Below are positions 36,415 through 44,808 of a stretch of DNA of 64,000 bases, one piece after another. Position 1 is the stretch's first letter. Each line of letters opens with the position of its first letter. Made by a program: the position numbers and the translations under genes. The notes beneath the pieces are model-generated. The model saw nothing but the letters and a program-made list of their open reading frames with translations, searched no databases and was not told the origin of the DNA. Origin of the DNA: CBDFNC01 sp965249895 (GTDB lineage: Bacteria > Pseudomonadota > Gammaproteobacteria > Enterobacterales > CBDFNC01); the NCBI GenBank assembly GCA_965249895.1, contig CBDFNC010000004.1, positions 372,001 through 436,000 on the forward strand. Direction: 5' to 3'.

Positions 36415-37077
36415 TTGGAAAAACTGAAAGTCTGGGACCGCTTTGTCCGCTTCTATCACTGGACTCAAGTTCTCTTACTGGCAGGTTTGTGGTTAAGTGC
36501 GGATCAAGGGGAAATGGAATGGCATTTCTTATTCGCTTACGTGTTACTTTGTTTGTGGTTCACTCGGATAGTCTGGGGATTAATTGGTAGTGATACTGCA
36601 AAATTCAGTGAGTTTATACATCACCCCCTTGTCGTACTGACGCATGCACGAAAGCTACACTCAGGAGAAGAACCACAGTACATTGGCCACTGCCCATTAG
36701 GCGGATACATGGTGGTCGTTTTGTTGCTTTCATTAGGGGTACAGCTCATCACTGGGCTATTCAGCAGTGACGATATGATGGCTGAAGGACCACTATATTC
36801 CTATGTGAGTGAATACGTATCCGACTGGATGAGACGTATTCACTACCTCAATTTCGACATATTGCTGACTCTGAGTCTGGTGCATGTCATCGTTATATTC
36901 GCCTACCTGGGCAAGAAACAGAATCTGATCAAACCCATGCTTTTCGGCTTCAAAACGTTACCCAAGGGCACAGAAGTTAATTTACGTAGCTGTTGGATCG
37001 CTTTTATTATCTTTTTTTCGTTGGTAATACTTATTTTTAGTTTACTGTGGCAAAATCTTGGGTTGCCCTATTTCTAG
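36415..37077 (+). CDS. Cytochrome b561-type membrane protein
   Basis: The 220-residue protein has about five membrane segments and the di-heme b561 (Ni/Fe-hydrogenase b-like) pattern: VWDRFVRFYHWTQVLLLAG, WFTRIVWGLIGS, HCPLGGYMVVVLLLSLGVQLITGLF and IHYLNFDILLTLSLVHVIVIF, with His in the second, fourth and fifth helices. The start is a TTG at 36415, chosen because GGAG lies 9 bases before it and the family start fits. It would pass electrons between the quinone pool and the adjacent periplasmic cytochrome b562. A short hairpin (37085-37106) follows. Confidence 0.87.
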   Translation: MEKLKVWDRFVRFYHWTQVLLLAGLWLSADQGEMEWHFLFAYVLLCLWFTRIVWGLIGSDTAKFSEFIHHPLVVLTHARKLHSGEEPQYIGHCPLGGYMVVVLLLSLGVQLITGLFSSDDMMAEGPLYSYVSEYVSDWMRRIHYLNFDILLTLSLVHVIVIFAYLGKKQNLIKPMLFGFKTLPKGTEVNLRSCWIAFIIFFSLVILIFSLLWQNLGLPYF

Positions 37078-37548
37078 GCTGAAAAGTGAATCATTTATTC
37101 ACTAAGCTAGGGCCCATCCTGAAACGCCAAATTCAAGGCTATATTCACGACCCAGTAGGAGCGGATGCCTCTTTGTAGGCAAGAAGGGCGAACACAGCGA
37201 TCGCGATATTCGCCGAACAAGTTCGACTCCTACAGAAATACAGGTCAACCTGACTATTCCTGCGCTTCAGTTCCGATCTCCACCTTATCGAACGTTTAAG
37301 CTGGATGAGCGGCTTACAAGAAATCGGGTTTGATTAGAATCGCCTATAATAGTACTGACAACTAAATCAGTAGACTTATTAAGAACGTTTCACTATATAT
37401 AAACAATTTATGAACGTATAACCCCGCGTATCCTATCATATAGATAGAGCCTATATTTCTATCTTTAACCTTGACTCCCATTCGGGTCTACTAGTTAGAA
37501 ATCCTTGCTTTACGTTAGGCTCCATCAAATGGAAATGTAGGAGGCAAC
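37078..37548. other. Intergenic region with a REP-like palindromic element
   Basis: A hairpin at 37085-37106 (AGTGAAT/ATTCACT) probably ends the cytochrome transcript. At about 37153-37236 a REP-like unit begins GTAGGAGCGGATGCC and ends with the inverted core CGACTCCTAC, a form well known from repetitive extragenic palindromes. The rest has no gene. Confidence 0.55.
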
Positions 37549-37911
37549 ATGAAGTACGTTAGATTATCAACCATTTTAATTTCTGTCATTTTTGCTGGCG
37601 GAGCTTACGCCGCTAATCCCCACCAACTATCAGATACTAATTCTGAATTAAGTTACGCCGAAGCCCGAGCTCAGATGTCCCGTCTAAAAAACATAGGTGC
37701 TCAGCAAACGAGTTCAACCATAGCTGCCAAGGACTATTCAATAGATGAAGACGAAACTATTGCAACACGTCAGAATGAAGCTGTTCGTACAGAGTCTCTA
37801 GCTAATATTGAATATAACCAGCCAGAAGCACACATAGAAAGAACGATAGTTCCCGATGACGACCCTAAGGGAGTCGCTTGGGCGCACCACAAACATGGTC
37901 ATCACCACTAA
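37549..37911 (+). CDS. Small secreted protein with a His-rich C-terminus
   Basis: The 120-residue product has a signal peptide (MKYVRLSTILISVIFAGGAY) and no known domain. The C-terminus reads WAHHKHGHHH, with six His in ten residues, a possible metal site. A GGAGG element precedes the ATG at about 7 bases. The middle part is rich in acidic and polar residues (DYSIDEDETIATR) and looks disordered. A 12-base perfect inverted repeat follows downstream. Role unknown; metal handling in the periplasm is a guess from composition. Confidence 0.6.
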   Translation: MKYVRLSTILISVIFAGGAYAANPHQLSDTNSELSYAEARAQMSRLKNIGAQQTSSTIAAKDYSIDEDETIATRQNEAVRTESLANIEYNQPEAHIERTIVPDDDPKGVAWAHHKHGHHH

Positions 37912-37938
37912 CCAGGATGAGACTTTAATAGGTCATTC

Positions 37939-37985
37939 ACATGCAACATAAAATGCATCACTTGGGTCCAAGCTATGTTGCATGT
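37939..37985. repeat. Perfect 12-base inverted repeat with a nested palindrome
   Basis: ACATGCAACATA at 37939 is mirrored exactly by TATGTTGCATGT ending at 37985. The loop holds a second palindrome (CTTGG-GT-CCAAG). No T run follows, so it may be a transcript-end structure of the His-rich gene, or a site bound by a protein. Confidence 0.55.
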
Positions 37986-38063
37986 TAACAAAGTAATATC
38001 TAGTTTTCGAGAAAATTTCAATTAGGGGCTTATAAGAGGATGTATGGGCCAGAGGATATAATA

Positions 38064-38086
38064 CGCCGGTGAGTGGTTCACCGGCG
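38064..38086 (-). terminator. Hairpin after the BMP-type ABC operon
   Basis: A perfect 9-base GC-rich stem (CGCCGGTGA/TCACCGGCG) with a 5-base loop lies 21 bases after the last operon stop. It probably ends the operon transcript, though the T run is poor. Confidence 0.65.
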
Positions 38087-38106
38087 CGCTAAGTTATCGG
38101 ACGTGA

Positions 38107-39180
38107 TTATTTTGGCACGTCACCTTCGATACCTTCCACATAGAAGTTCATACCCGCCAGCATACCATCTTCGGCATTACTACCAGCTGCAACCACTTCC
38201 TCACCTTTTTGATTTTTTAATGGCCCGGCAAATGGGTGAATTGAGCCGTCAACTAGACCAGCTTGTACCGATTTCGCCAGGTCGACCACATCTGCAGGAA
38301 TGGCACTGTTGTAGGCAGCCATTTCGACCATACCTGATTTGAAGCCACCCCAGGTATCGCCACCGCCTTGCCACTTACCATCCATTGCAAGTTTTGCTCG
38401 CTCTACATAGTAAGGCGCCCAGTTATCGATAATGGCGGTTAAGTGGGCTTTCGGTCCGAAGTTAGTCATATCAGACGCCTGACCCACAGCCCATACGCCG
38501 CGGCCTTCAGCAACCTGAACCGGCGCCGGCGAGTCGGTATGCTGCATAATCACATCGGCGCCCTGATCTATCAGCGTCTTAGCCGCATCACTTTCTTTGC
38601 CAGGATCAAACCAGCTGTTCACCCATACCACTTTGATCTTAATATCGGGATTGACCTTTTTTGCCCCAAGGTAGGTGGCGTTAATACCGCGGATCACTTC
38701 CGGGATAGGGAATGAAGCGATATAACCTATGGTGTTTGTTTTGGTCATCTTACCGACCACGTGGCCCACCACATAACGGCCTTCGTAAAAGCGCGCCGAA
38801 TAAGTGGCTACGTTTTTCGCCTGTTTGTAGCCAGTGGCGTGCTCGAACATCACATTTTTGTTGCGCTTGGCAGCTTTCAGGGTTGGGTTCATAAAACCGA
38901 AAGAGGTTGAAAAAATTAGATTATGGCCGGTAGCGGCCAACTGGTTAATCACCCGCTCTGCATCCGGGCCTTCTGCCACACTTTCTACATAGGTGGTTTT
39001 TAAACCCAGTTCGCTTTCTATGGCTTTGCGGCCCTGATCGTGCTGATAGCTCCAACCGTGGTCACCGGTCGGTCCCACGTACACAAAACCGACCTTTACA
39101 TCCTCTGCCTGGACTGAGGTAACCAGCGCAGCAGTAAGCGCCGCTACGGATGCTATTTTCTTTAAACTCTTCGGTAACAT
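38107..39180 (-). CDS. BMP-family substrate-binding protein of a nucleoside-type ABC importer
   Basis: The 357-residue protein starts at an ATG at 39180 (a longer frame to 39240 lacks a signal peptide). A GGGAG site precedes the ATG and a signal peptide follows (MLPKSLKKIASVAALTAALV, then TSVQA). The body is of the basic membrane protein/PnrA type: VGFVYVGPTGDHGWSYQHDQG, FSTSFGFMNPTLKAAK, YIASFPIPEVIRGINA and VIMQHTDSPAP. This family binds purine nucleosides. It is the last gene of a four-gene operon. Here it is a soluble periplasmic protein without a lipobox. Confidence 0.92.
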   Translation of the reverse strand: MLPKSLKKIASVAALTAALVTSVQAEDVKVGFVYVGPTGDHGWSYQHDQGRKAIESELGLKTTYVESVAEGPDAERVINQLAATGHNLIFSTSFGFMNPTLKAAKRNKNVMFEHATGYKQAKNVATYSARFYEGRYVVGHVVGKMTKTNTIGYIASFPIPEVIRGINATYLGAKKVNPDIKIKVVWVNSWFDPGKESDAAKTLIDQGADVIMQHTDSPAPVQVAEGRGVWAVGQASDMTNFGPKAHLTAIIDNWAPYYVERAKLAMDGKWQGGGDTWGGFKSGMVEMAAYNSAIPADVVDLAKSVQAGLVDGSIHPFAGPLKNQKGEEVVAAGSNAEDGMLAGMNFYVEGIEGDVPK

Positions 39181-39236
39181 ATTTATCTCCCTGTAAATGT
39201 TCGGGCACCGAGCCCAAGTGACAATTTCACTAAATA

Positions 39237-40154
39237 TCAAGATGTAGGATGGAATACTTTGCCAAGGCAGGCAGGTGCATTCATCTTAATCAGCACCTTG
39301 TCCCGCGATATCAAAACCAATACCACTATGGTCGCCAGATAAGGCAACATGGACAAAAACTGTGAAGGAATATTAATTCCAAACCCTTGTGCATTTAACT
39401 GGATAATGGAGATCCCACCAAAAACATAGGCCCCCGCCAACGCTCGCCAAGGCTTCCAGGTTGCAAAAACTACCAGAGCTAGTGCGATCCACCCCCTGCC
39501 TGCCGTCATTTCTTCAGCCCACATAGGGGTATAGGCGATGGAAATGTATGCCCCGCCCAGCCCTGCCATGGCTCCACCGAAAAAAACAGCCATATAACGA
39601 ATAGTAATTACACCGTAACCCAATGAATGGGCGGCGTCGTGATTGGTGCCCACAGCGCGCAGGATCAAACCCGCTCTCGTTTTCGTCAAGAACCAGGCCA
39701 CCAACGCCACACTGGCAAATGACATATACACCATTACGTCATGGCCAAACAAAAGCTTACCCAGCACAGGGATATCTTCCAAAACAGGAATACCCTGGGG
39801 TACGCCCGCAAAAGTGATGCCCACATAACTGTGCCCAATCAGCGCGCTCAGCCCAATGCCAAATATGGTAATGGCAAGGCCCGTAGCCACCTGATTCGAT
39901 AATAAAGTGAGTGTAAGGAAGCCAAACAGCAAACCAATCAAACCACCTGCCGTCATCCCCGCTAAAATAGCCAGAGTCACGCTTCCTGTACTGGTGGCGG
40001 TTGCGAATGCGGCGATTGCGCCGATAACCATCATGCCTTCGACACCCAGGTTTAGTACCCCTGATTTTTCAACCACTAACTCGCCAATGGCAGCAAACAC
40101 CAGGGGTGTGGCGGCTGTCACTATGGTTAACATGATCGGAATAAAAATTTCCAT
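39237..40154 (-). CDS. BMP-type ABC importer permease 2
   Basis: The 305-residue protein has about eight membrane segments and the BPD_transp_2 fold: LVEKSGVLNLGVEGMMVIGAIAAF, ATGLAITIFGIGLSALIG, AVGTNHDAAHSLGYGVITIRYMAVFFGGAMAGLGGAYI. The EAA-like loop RAVGTNHDAAH contacts the ATPase. It lies 14 bases after the other permease gene. The pair of unlike permeases plus the double ATPase is standard for this family. Confidence 0.92.
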   Translation of the reverse strand: MEIFIPIMLTIVTAATPLVFAAIGELVVEKSGVLNLGVEGMMVIGAIAAFATATSTGSVTLAILAGMTAGGLIGLLFGFLTLTLLSNQVATGLAITIFGIGLSALIGHSYVGITFAGVPQGIPVLEDIPVLGKLLFGHDVMVYMSFASVALVAWFLTKTRAGLILRAVGTNHDAAHSLGYGVITIRYMAVFFGGAMAGLGGAYISIAYTPMWAEEMTAGRGWIALALVVFATWKPWRALAGAYVFGGISIIQLNAQGFGINIPSQFLSMLPYLATIVVLVLISRDKVLIKMNAPACLGKVFHPTS

Positions 40155-40168
40155 TTTTGTTGCGCTCC

Positions 40169-41251
40169 TTAACTTGACGCTTTTGCGGTTGCAGATCGAA
40201 CCAGGCGCACACGATATTTGATTAATACATCACAGGCCAAAAGATAAAATAACAGCATGCCCTGAAACACGCCGGTTACTGCGCTGGGCAGGTTTAACAT
40301 AATTTGTGCAGTTTCCCCGCCAAGGTAAGTCAGTGCCATCAGGCAACCCGCCAACAAGATCCCGACGGGATGTAAGCGACCTAAAAAAGCAACGATAATA
40401 GCGGTAAACCCGTAGCCAGGTGACACGCTGGGAACCAGTTGGCCTATGGTGCCGGAAACTTCAAACATACCCGCAAGACCGGCTAACCCGCCGCTAAGCA
40501 ACAAAGTAAACCAGACAATTCGCTTTTCCTTGAAGCCGGCATAAGCGGCAGCCCGCGGGGCCATACCCAGAACCCTGATTTGAAATCCTATCACATGGCG
40601 GGTAATTAACAGCCAACCTGCGGCCACAACCAAGAGGGCCACAATTGCCCCCAGGTGAAGACGGGTGCCATCCCATATAACAGGTAGGATGGCAGCATCA
40701 TGGAACAACCTTGATTCCGGGAAGTTATATCCATCTGGATCTCGTAAGGGTCCGTGTACCAGCATGCTTAATAAAAGTACTGCTACATAGGTGAGCATCA
40801 GGGATACCAAAATTTCATTGGCATTGAACTTCGTTTTTAGCAATGCCGGGATAGCTGCCCACAGCATGCCGCCCAATACGCCAGCAATCATCATGGCAGG
40901 AAGCAAAAACGGCGTGTCCACTTCGTAAAAGACCAACGCCATCGCACCACCGGTAATAGCGCCTAATGTTAGTTGCCCCTCAGCGCCGATGTTCCACACA
41001 TTAGCCTTAAAACCCATCGACAGCCCGATGGCACACAGCACAATAGGCGTTGCTTTTACAAATAACTCAGACAAGCCATATGACGTGGTGATGGGGAAAA
41101 TAAAGAAGGTATAGAGTGCCTCAAGTGGATTTTTACCCATAATGGCAAACAGCACAAAACCGGATATCAGTGTTAACCCCACCGCAAGTACCGGGGTCAG
41201 ATACACCATAGTGCGACTAACTTCACCGCGAGATTCAAGTTTAAGCGACAC
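40169..41251 (-). CDS. BMP-type ABC importer permease 1
   Basis: The 360-residue protein has about ten membrane segments and the sister BPD_transp_2 fold: GFKANVWNIGAEGQLTLGAITGGAMA, NANEILVSLMLTYVAVLLL, VLGMAPRAAAYAGFKEKRIVW and GLAGMFEVSGTIGQLVPSVSPGYGF. Its start overlaps the end of the ATPase gene by 11 bases, which shows translational coupling. It forms the channel with the second permease. Confidence 0.92.
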   Translation of the reverse strand: MSLKLESRGEVSRTMVYLTPVLAVGLTLISGFVLFAIMGKNPLEALYTFFIFPITTSYGLSELFVKATPIVLCAIGLSMGFKANVWNIGAEGQLTLGAITGGAMALVFYEVDTPFLLPAMMIAGVLGGMLWAAIPALLKTKFNANEILVSLMLTYVAVLLLSMLVHGPLRDPDGYNFPESRLFHDAAILPVIWDGTRLHLGAIVALLVVAAGWLLITRHVIGFQIRVLGMAPRAAAYAGFKEKRIVWFTLLLSGGLAGLAGMFEVSGTIGQLVPSVSPGYGFTAIIVAFLGRLHPVGILLAGCLMALTYLGGETAQIMLNLPSAVTGVFQGMLLFYLLACDVLIKYRVRLVRSATAKASS

Positions 41252-42788
41252 GTTCTTCCCCTTCCCTGGCCGGAAGGTCAGTGCTACCTCCCATCAACAA
41301 CCCAATTTCTTCGACGGTGACATCGGCAATATTTCTGGCAGGCGACAATCGCCCTTCACATATAACAGCGATACGATCACACATGGTAAAGAGTTCATCC
41401 AATTCCTGAGAGATAACCAGTACTGCAGCTCCCTTGACCGTAAGGTCGATGATGGCCTGATGGATGGCCGCTGCTGCTCCTGCATCCACTCCCCAAGTCG
41501 GCTGGGACACAATAAAAATATCCGGTTGTTGTAAAATTTCTCGGCCGACAATGAATTTCTGCAAATTTCCGCCCGATAAACTACCTGCGTTAGCATCAAC
41601 CCCAGACGTTTTAACATTAAACTCATCGATCACCCGCTTGGCATAATCGACGGTAGCGGTAAGCTTGATAAAACCTCGTTTCATCAGTTCCAAGCTGGTG
41701 CTGCTACTTAAAAACGCATTTTCCGAGAGTGGCATATCAGGTACCGCACCATGGCCTAACCGCTCTTCTGGTACGTAAGCCCCACCCAATTTTCGCCTAG
41801 CTGACGGCCCTAAGCGGCCAACCGGGTGACCGTCCATTAAAATTATTTCATCGGATGCGGCAAGCATCTCTCCGGACAACACAGCCATAAGCTCAGTCTG
41901 TCCATTACCCGCAACCCCGGCGATACCCAGGATTTCGCCGGCGCATACGGTTAGATTGACTGAACGCAAATGGGTGCCGAACTGTTGATCTGACATAATT
42001 GTCAGGTCATTGACCATAAGTCGGGCAGGCCCTTTTTGTGGCGCCGCTAAGGCTTTCTCCGGGGCAACAAGGCTTGTGCCAATCATCATCTCAGCCATTG
42101 CTCGCGCTGTCTCTTTTCTTGGGTCACAGGCTCCGACCACGCGCCCGCCACGCAGTATGGTCGCCCCCGAGCACAGCGTCTTAATCTCTTCGAGCTTATG
42201 ACTAATGTACAAAATGGAACACCCTTCATCAGCCAGACGATTAAGGGTAACGAACAAACGCTGAACTTCTTGCGGGGTTAACACAGAGGTTGGTTCATCC
42301 ATGATCAGCAGCTTGGGCTCTTGCAACAAGCAACGAACAATTTCGATTCGCTGACGCTCACCTACAGACAAGTCGTGAACGAGGCGTTTTGGATCCAAAG
42401 GAAGGCCATATTTCTGCGAAATCTCGACTATTTTCGATGCTAACTGCGCAGGACCTGACGCATTAGATATGCCAAGGGCGATATTTTCCGCCACCGTCAT
42501 AGAGTCAAATAAGGAAAAATGCTGAAATACCATACCTATCCCAAGCTCTCTTGCGAAATTGGGGTTGAGAATATGGGTCTCTTCACCCTGCCATAACAGC
42601 CTCCCCCGATCCGCTTTTATCACACCATAGATAAATTTTACCAGGGTGCTTTTACCCGCCCCATTTTCCCCCAGTAATGCATGGATTTCTCCAGGCATAA
42701 TTTTTAAATTAACGTCAGCATTGGCCAAACAACCAGGGTACTTTTTAGTAACTCCTTGCAGCTCCATTAACGGTGTGTCACTCACCAT
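41241..42788 (-). CDS. BMP-type ABC importer, double ATPase subunit
   Basis: The 515-residue protein has two ABC domains in tandem. The first has Walker A GENGAGKST, signature LSVGERQRIEI and Walker B LLIMDEPTSVLTPQE. The second has the weaker GVAGNGQTE loop, signature LSGGNLQKFIVGRE and Walker B-like DIFIVSQPTWGVD, as in sugar and nucleoside ATPases where the second site is altered. I take the ATG at 42788: a GGAG lies 9 bases before it, and it overlaps the TGA of an upstream short frame. The in-frame ATG at 42797 has a spacing of only 2 bases. Confidence 0.93.
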   Translation of the reverse strand: MVSDTPLMELQGVTKKYPGCLANADVNLKIMPGEIHALLGENGAGKSTLVKFIYGVIKADRGRLLWQGEETHILNPNFARELGIGMVFQHFSLFDSMTVAENIALGISNASGPAQLASKIVEISQKYGLPLDPKRLVHDLSVGERQRIEIVRCLLQEPKLLIMDEPTSVLTPQEVQRLFVTLNRLADEGCSILYISHKLEEIKTLCSGATILRGGRVVGACDPRKETARAMAEMMIGTSLVAPEKALAAPQKGPARLMVNDLTIMSDQQFGTHLRSVNLTVCAGEILGIAGVAGNGQTELMAVLSGEMLAASDEIILMDGHPVGRLGPSARRKLGGAYVPEERLGHGAVPDMPLSENAFLSSSTSLELMKRGFIKLTATVDYAKRVIDEFNVKTSGVDANAGSLSGGNLQKFIVGREILQQPDIFIVSQPTWGVDAGAAAAIHQAIIDLTVKGAAVLVISQELDELFTMCDRIAVICEGRLSPARNIADVTVEEIGLLMGGSTDLPAREGEERVA

Positions 42789-43006
42789 ACTTCCCATTCT
42801 CCGTGTGCATGCTGAATGCGCTTATCTATACATTCGGCATTAATCAATGTGTGCTTGATTTTTATATGATTGATCAATATCTCACGCTCGCCGCACAGAT
42901 TCAAACCCGCTAAAGTCAGTTTATTTAAAGCTAGAAACTGGCCTTTAGCATCCAACTCCCCTTCTAGAGGCAGTTGAAAACAGCGCTGCCGTGGATATTG
43001 ATAGGT
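42782..43006 (-). other. Short unrecognised open frame coupled to the ABC operon
   Basis: An open stretch of 74 codons reads RQRCFQLPLEGELDAKGQFL, then LNKLTLAGLNLCGEREILIN and a tail ending HAHGEWEVW. Its TGA overlaps the ATPase ATG in ATGGTGA, which is typical of translationally coupled genes. It has no ATG in frame and a stop just upstream, so it may be the 3' remnant of a former first gene of the operon. The composition looks coding. I do not recognise it. Confidence 0.4.
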
Positions 43007-43424
43007 CTATCATTGTTTCAATAATGACGAACTTTTGTCTACAAAAAAAGACGAAGTTCACATTCTCTATAAATACTAGCTATTTTACAATCTCTAGTTT
43101 CCATCCTGAAACCGGAGGATAGCCAAGCTGAGCCGTATTTTTGTAGGAACCAAACTTGCTCGGTTAACTTGACAAGCACATGCTGCACGGGTTTCATCCG
43201 CTCGTGCGAGGCTCTTAATTTTCGCCTGTTTGCCCCCTGAACCACGCTTGAGTAGATAAAACAGTAAAACGGCACAAGCCATACTATGGCTATGGCAACT
43301 ACTGATAAATCCAACTTTAGGTTAAATTGTATCCAATCCTTTCTGCGAGCCTCGCCAAGATATCTTCCGGGAGGCCGGAAAAATAAACTAGCTTGTTGCT
43401 GGATTCAAACAATTTAGTGATGCA
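43007..43424. other. Intergenic region next to the MITE copy 2
   Basis: No convincing gene is seen. A minus-strand frame at 43039-43314 with one hydrophobic segment begins at a TTG without a ribosome binding site and was not accepted. The promoter of the ABC operon should lie in this part. Confidence 0.35.
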
Positions 43425-43688
43425 TATACCCAAGCTGCTTGGAAATGCGTGGCTCAGCAAGTCGAGAAGTGACCGGGTTCAAGGCATAAAGCCGAAGGTC
43501 TAGTCTTCTACATCAAGGTTTTATAACGCCGAAGAGGGTTGCTTCTCGACTTGCCCGAAGGGAGCTCAGACAGGAAGTCAGCACTGCGTTGCAACGCTTG
43601 AAAAGGGAATGCCATTCCCTGCTCGCTGCGCCTTGTTCTGACATCCTGCCTGAGCTCTGAATCTGCATTTTCAGGTAGTTTGGGTATA
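43425..43688. mobile_element. 264-bp MITE-like element, copy 2
   Basis: The element begins TATACCCAAGCTGCTTGG and ends with CAGGTAGTTTGGGTATA. It is the inverse of the copy at 22467-22730, with the same length of 264 bases and near-identical content. It has no gene and lies in an intergenic region. The flanks are TGCA on the left and CACT on the right, so no long target duplication is visible. Confidence 0.82.
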
Positions 43689-43791
43689 CACTACATTGAC
43701 TAATTTCTCGGTAGTCAAATAATCAGGAGTACGCCATTGTAGACTGTCACTGCTTCCACCTTAAAATAATAAAAATGATGTTGGAGATAAT

Positions 43792-44751
43792 ATGCTAAAT
43801 ACCATTGAGCTGGGTTGGGGAATAACCTTACTAGATACACATTTTCAGCGCCCTAATATGGCCGCCTGTTACATTTTGCAAGATGCTGGTGAAGTCGCCA
43901 TTATTGAAACAGGCACTAAAGATACAGTCCCCCTTATTTTTGAATGCTTAAAAAAGCTTGAGCTCAAACCAGAGCTGATAAAGTACATTATTCCCACCCA
44001 TGTACACCTTGACCATGCCGGTGGTGTGGGCTTATTGATGGAACAACTACCGCTGGCGCAATTAGTAGTACACGCAAAAGGGGCCAGACATATGATAGAT
44101 CCCGCTAAACTACAAGCCGGCGCTACTGCTGTATATGGGGAAGCTGAATTTAATAAAACCTATGGTGATTTAATACCCGTTGCCGCGCATCGTGTTTTCA
44201 GCCCGGCTGATGAAGAAGTGCTAACGCTTGGAAACCGTACCCTTACCTTTGTCGATACTCCGGGTCATGCCCGGCACCACTTTTGCGTATTTGATAGCAT
44301 CAGCCAGGGCTTTTTCACCGGCGATACCTTTGGTCTGGCGTATCAAGAGCTTACCAACCAAAACGGGCCGTTTATTTTTCCCACCACCACTCCGGTGCAG
44401 TTCGATCCCGTCGCCTTAAAGGATTCTATAAAAAATCTAATTGGCTATTCACCAAAGCGCATGTTTTTAACTCACTATGGAATGGTGGAAAATCCAGCCC
44501 CGTTAGCGGATAGCTTAATTGGCCAAGTAGATGAATTGGTTAAAATTGCACTAGAGCATCAGCAAAAAAACGTAAGTAACTGCGTTGATACCCTAACGGA
44601 AATTCTTCTTCAGCACTTTCTAACAAAACTAGAGCAGCATAACTGCGAGTTAAGCGTAGAGGAGCAGAAAGAAATTATTATTACCGATGTACGACTAAAT
44701 GCTCAAGGCCTGTGCGTATGGCTGGATAATCGTGCGACTAATAACTCGTAG
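43792..44751 (+). CDS. Metallo-beta-lactamase-fold hydrolase
   Basis: The 319-residue protein has the MBL zinc motif THVHLDHAGG (about residues 67-76), further metal ligands in DTPGHARHHF and FTGDTFG, and a C-terminal His in FLTHYG. It is a cytoplasmic member without signal peptide. The C-terminal 80 residues are helical and may form a separate lid. It is convergent with the AstE-like gene and shares a terminator with it. The substrate is unknown; glyoxalase-type thioester or lactone hydrolysis is possible. Confidence 0.88.
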   Translation: MLNTIELGWGITLLDTHFQRPNMAACYILQDAGEVAIIETGTKDTVPLIFECLKKLELKPELIKYIIPTHVHLDHAGGVGLLMEQLPLAQLVVHAKGARHMIDPAKLQAGATAVYGEAEFNKTYGDLIPVAAHRVFSPADEEVLTLGNRTLTFVDTPGHARHHFCVFDSISQGFFTGDTFGLAYQELTNQNGPFIFPTTTPVQFDPVALKDSIKNLIGYSPKRMFLTHYGMVENPAPLADSLIGQVDELVKIALEHQQKNVSNCVDTLTEILLQHFLTKLEQHNCELSVEEQKEIIITDVRLNAQGLCVWLDNRATNNS

Positions 44752-44757
44752 ACTAAT

Positions 44758-44797
44758 ACGCCCTATCTCTTAACAGAACAAGCTGAGATGAGGGCGT
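44758..44797. terminator. Bidirectional hairpin between convergent genes
   Basis: An almost perfect stem of about 12 bases (ACGCCCTATCTC against GAGATGAGGGCGT, one bulge) starts 7 bases after the MBL stop and ends 12 bases before the AstE-like stop. It serves as a likely terminator for both. Confidence 0.65.
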
Positions 44798-44808
44798 TAT
44801 GCCAGTTG

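Noticed and set aside
37153..37236. Palindromic block as a small RNA gene
   Set aside because: The outer GTAGGAG/CTCCTAC form fits REP-type extragenic palindromes better, and no promoter or terminator is visible.
43039..43314. 91-codon minus-strand frame with one hydrophobic segment
   Set aside because: It starts at TTG, has no ribosome binding site, no recognisable domain and lies in a region with mobile repeats.
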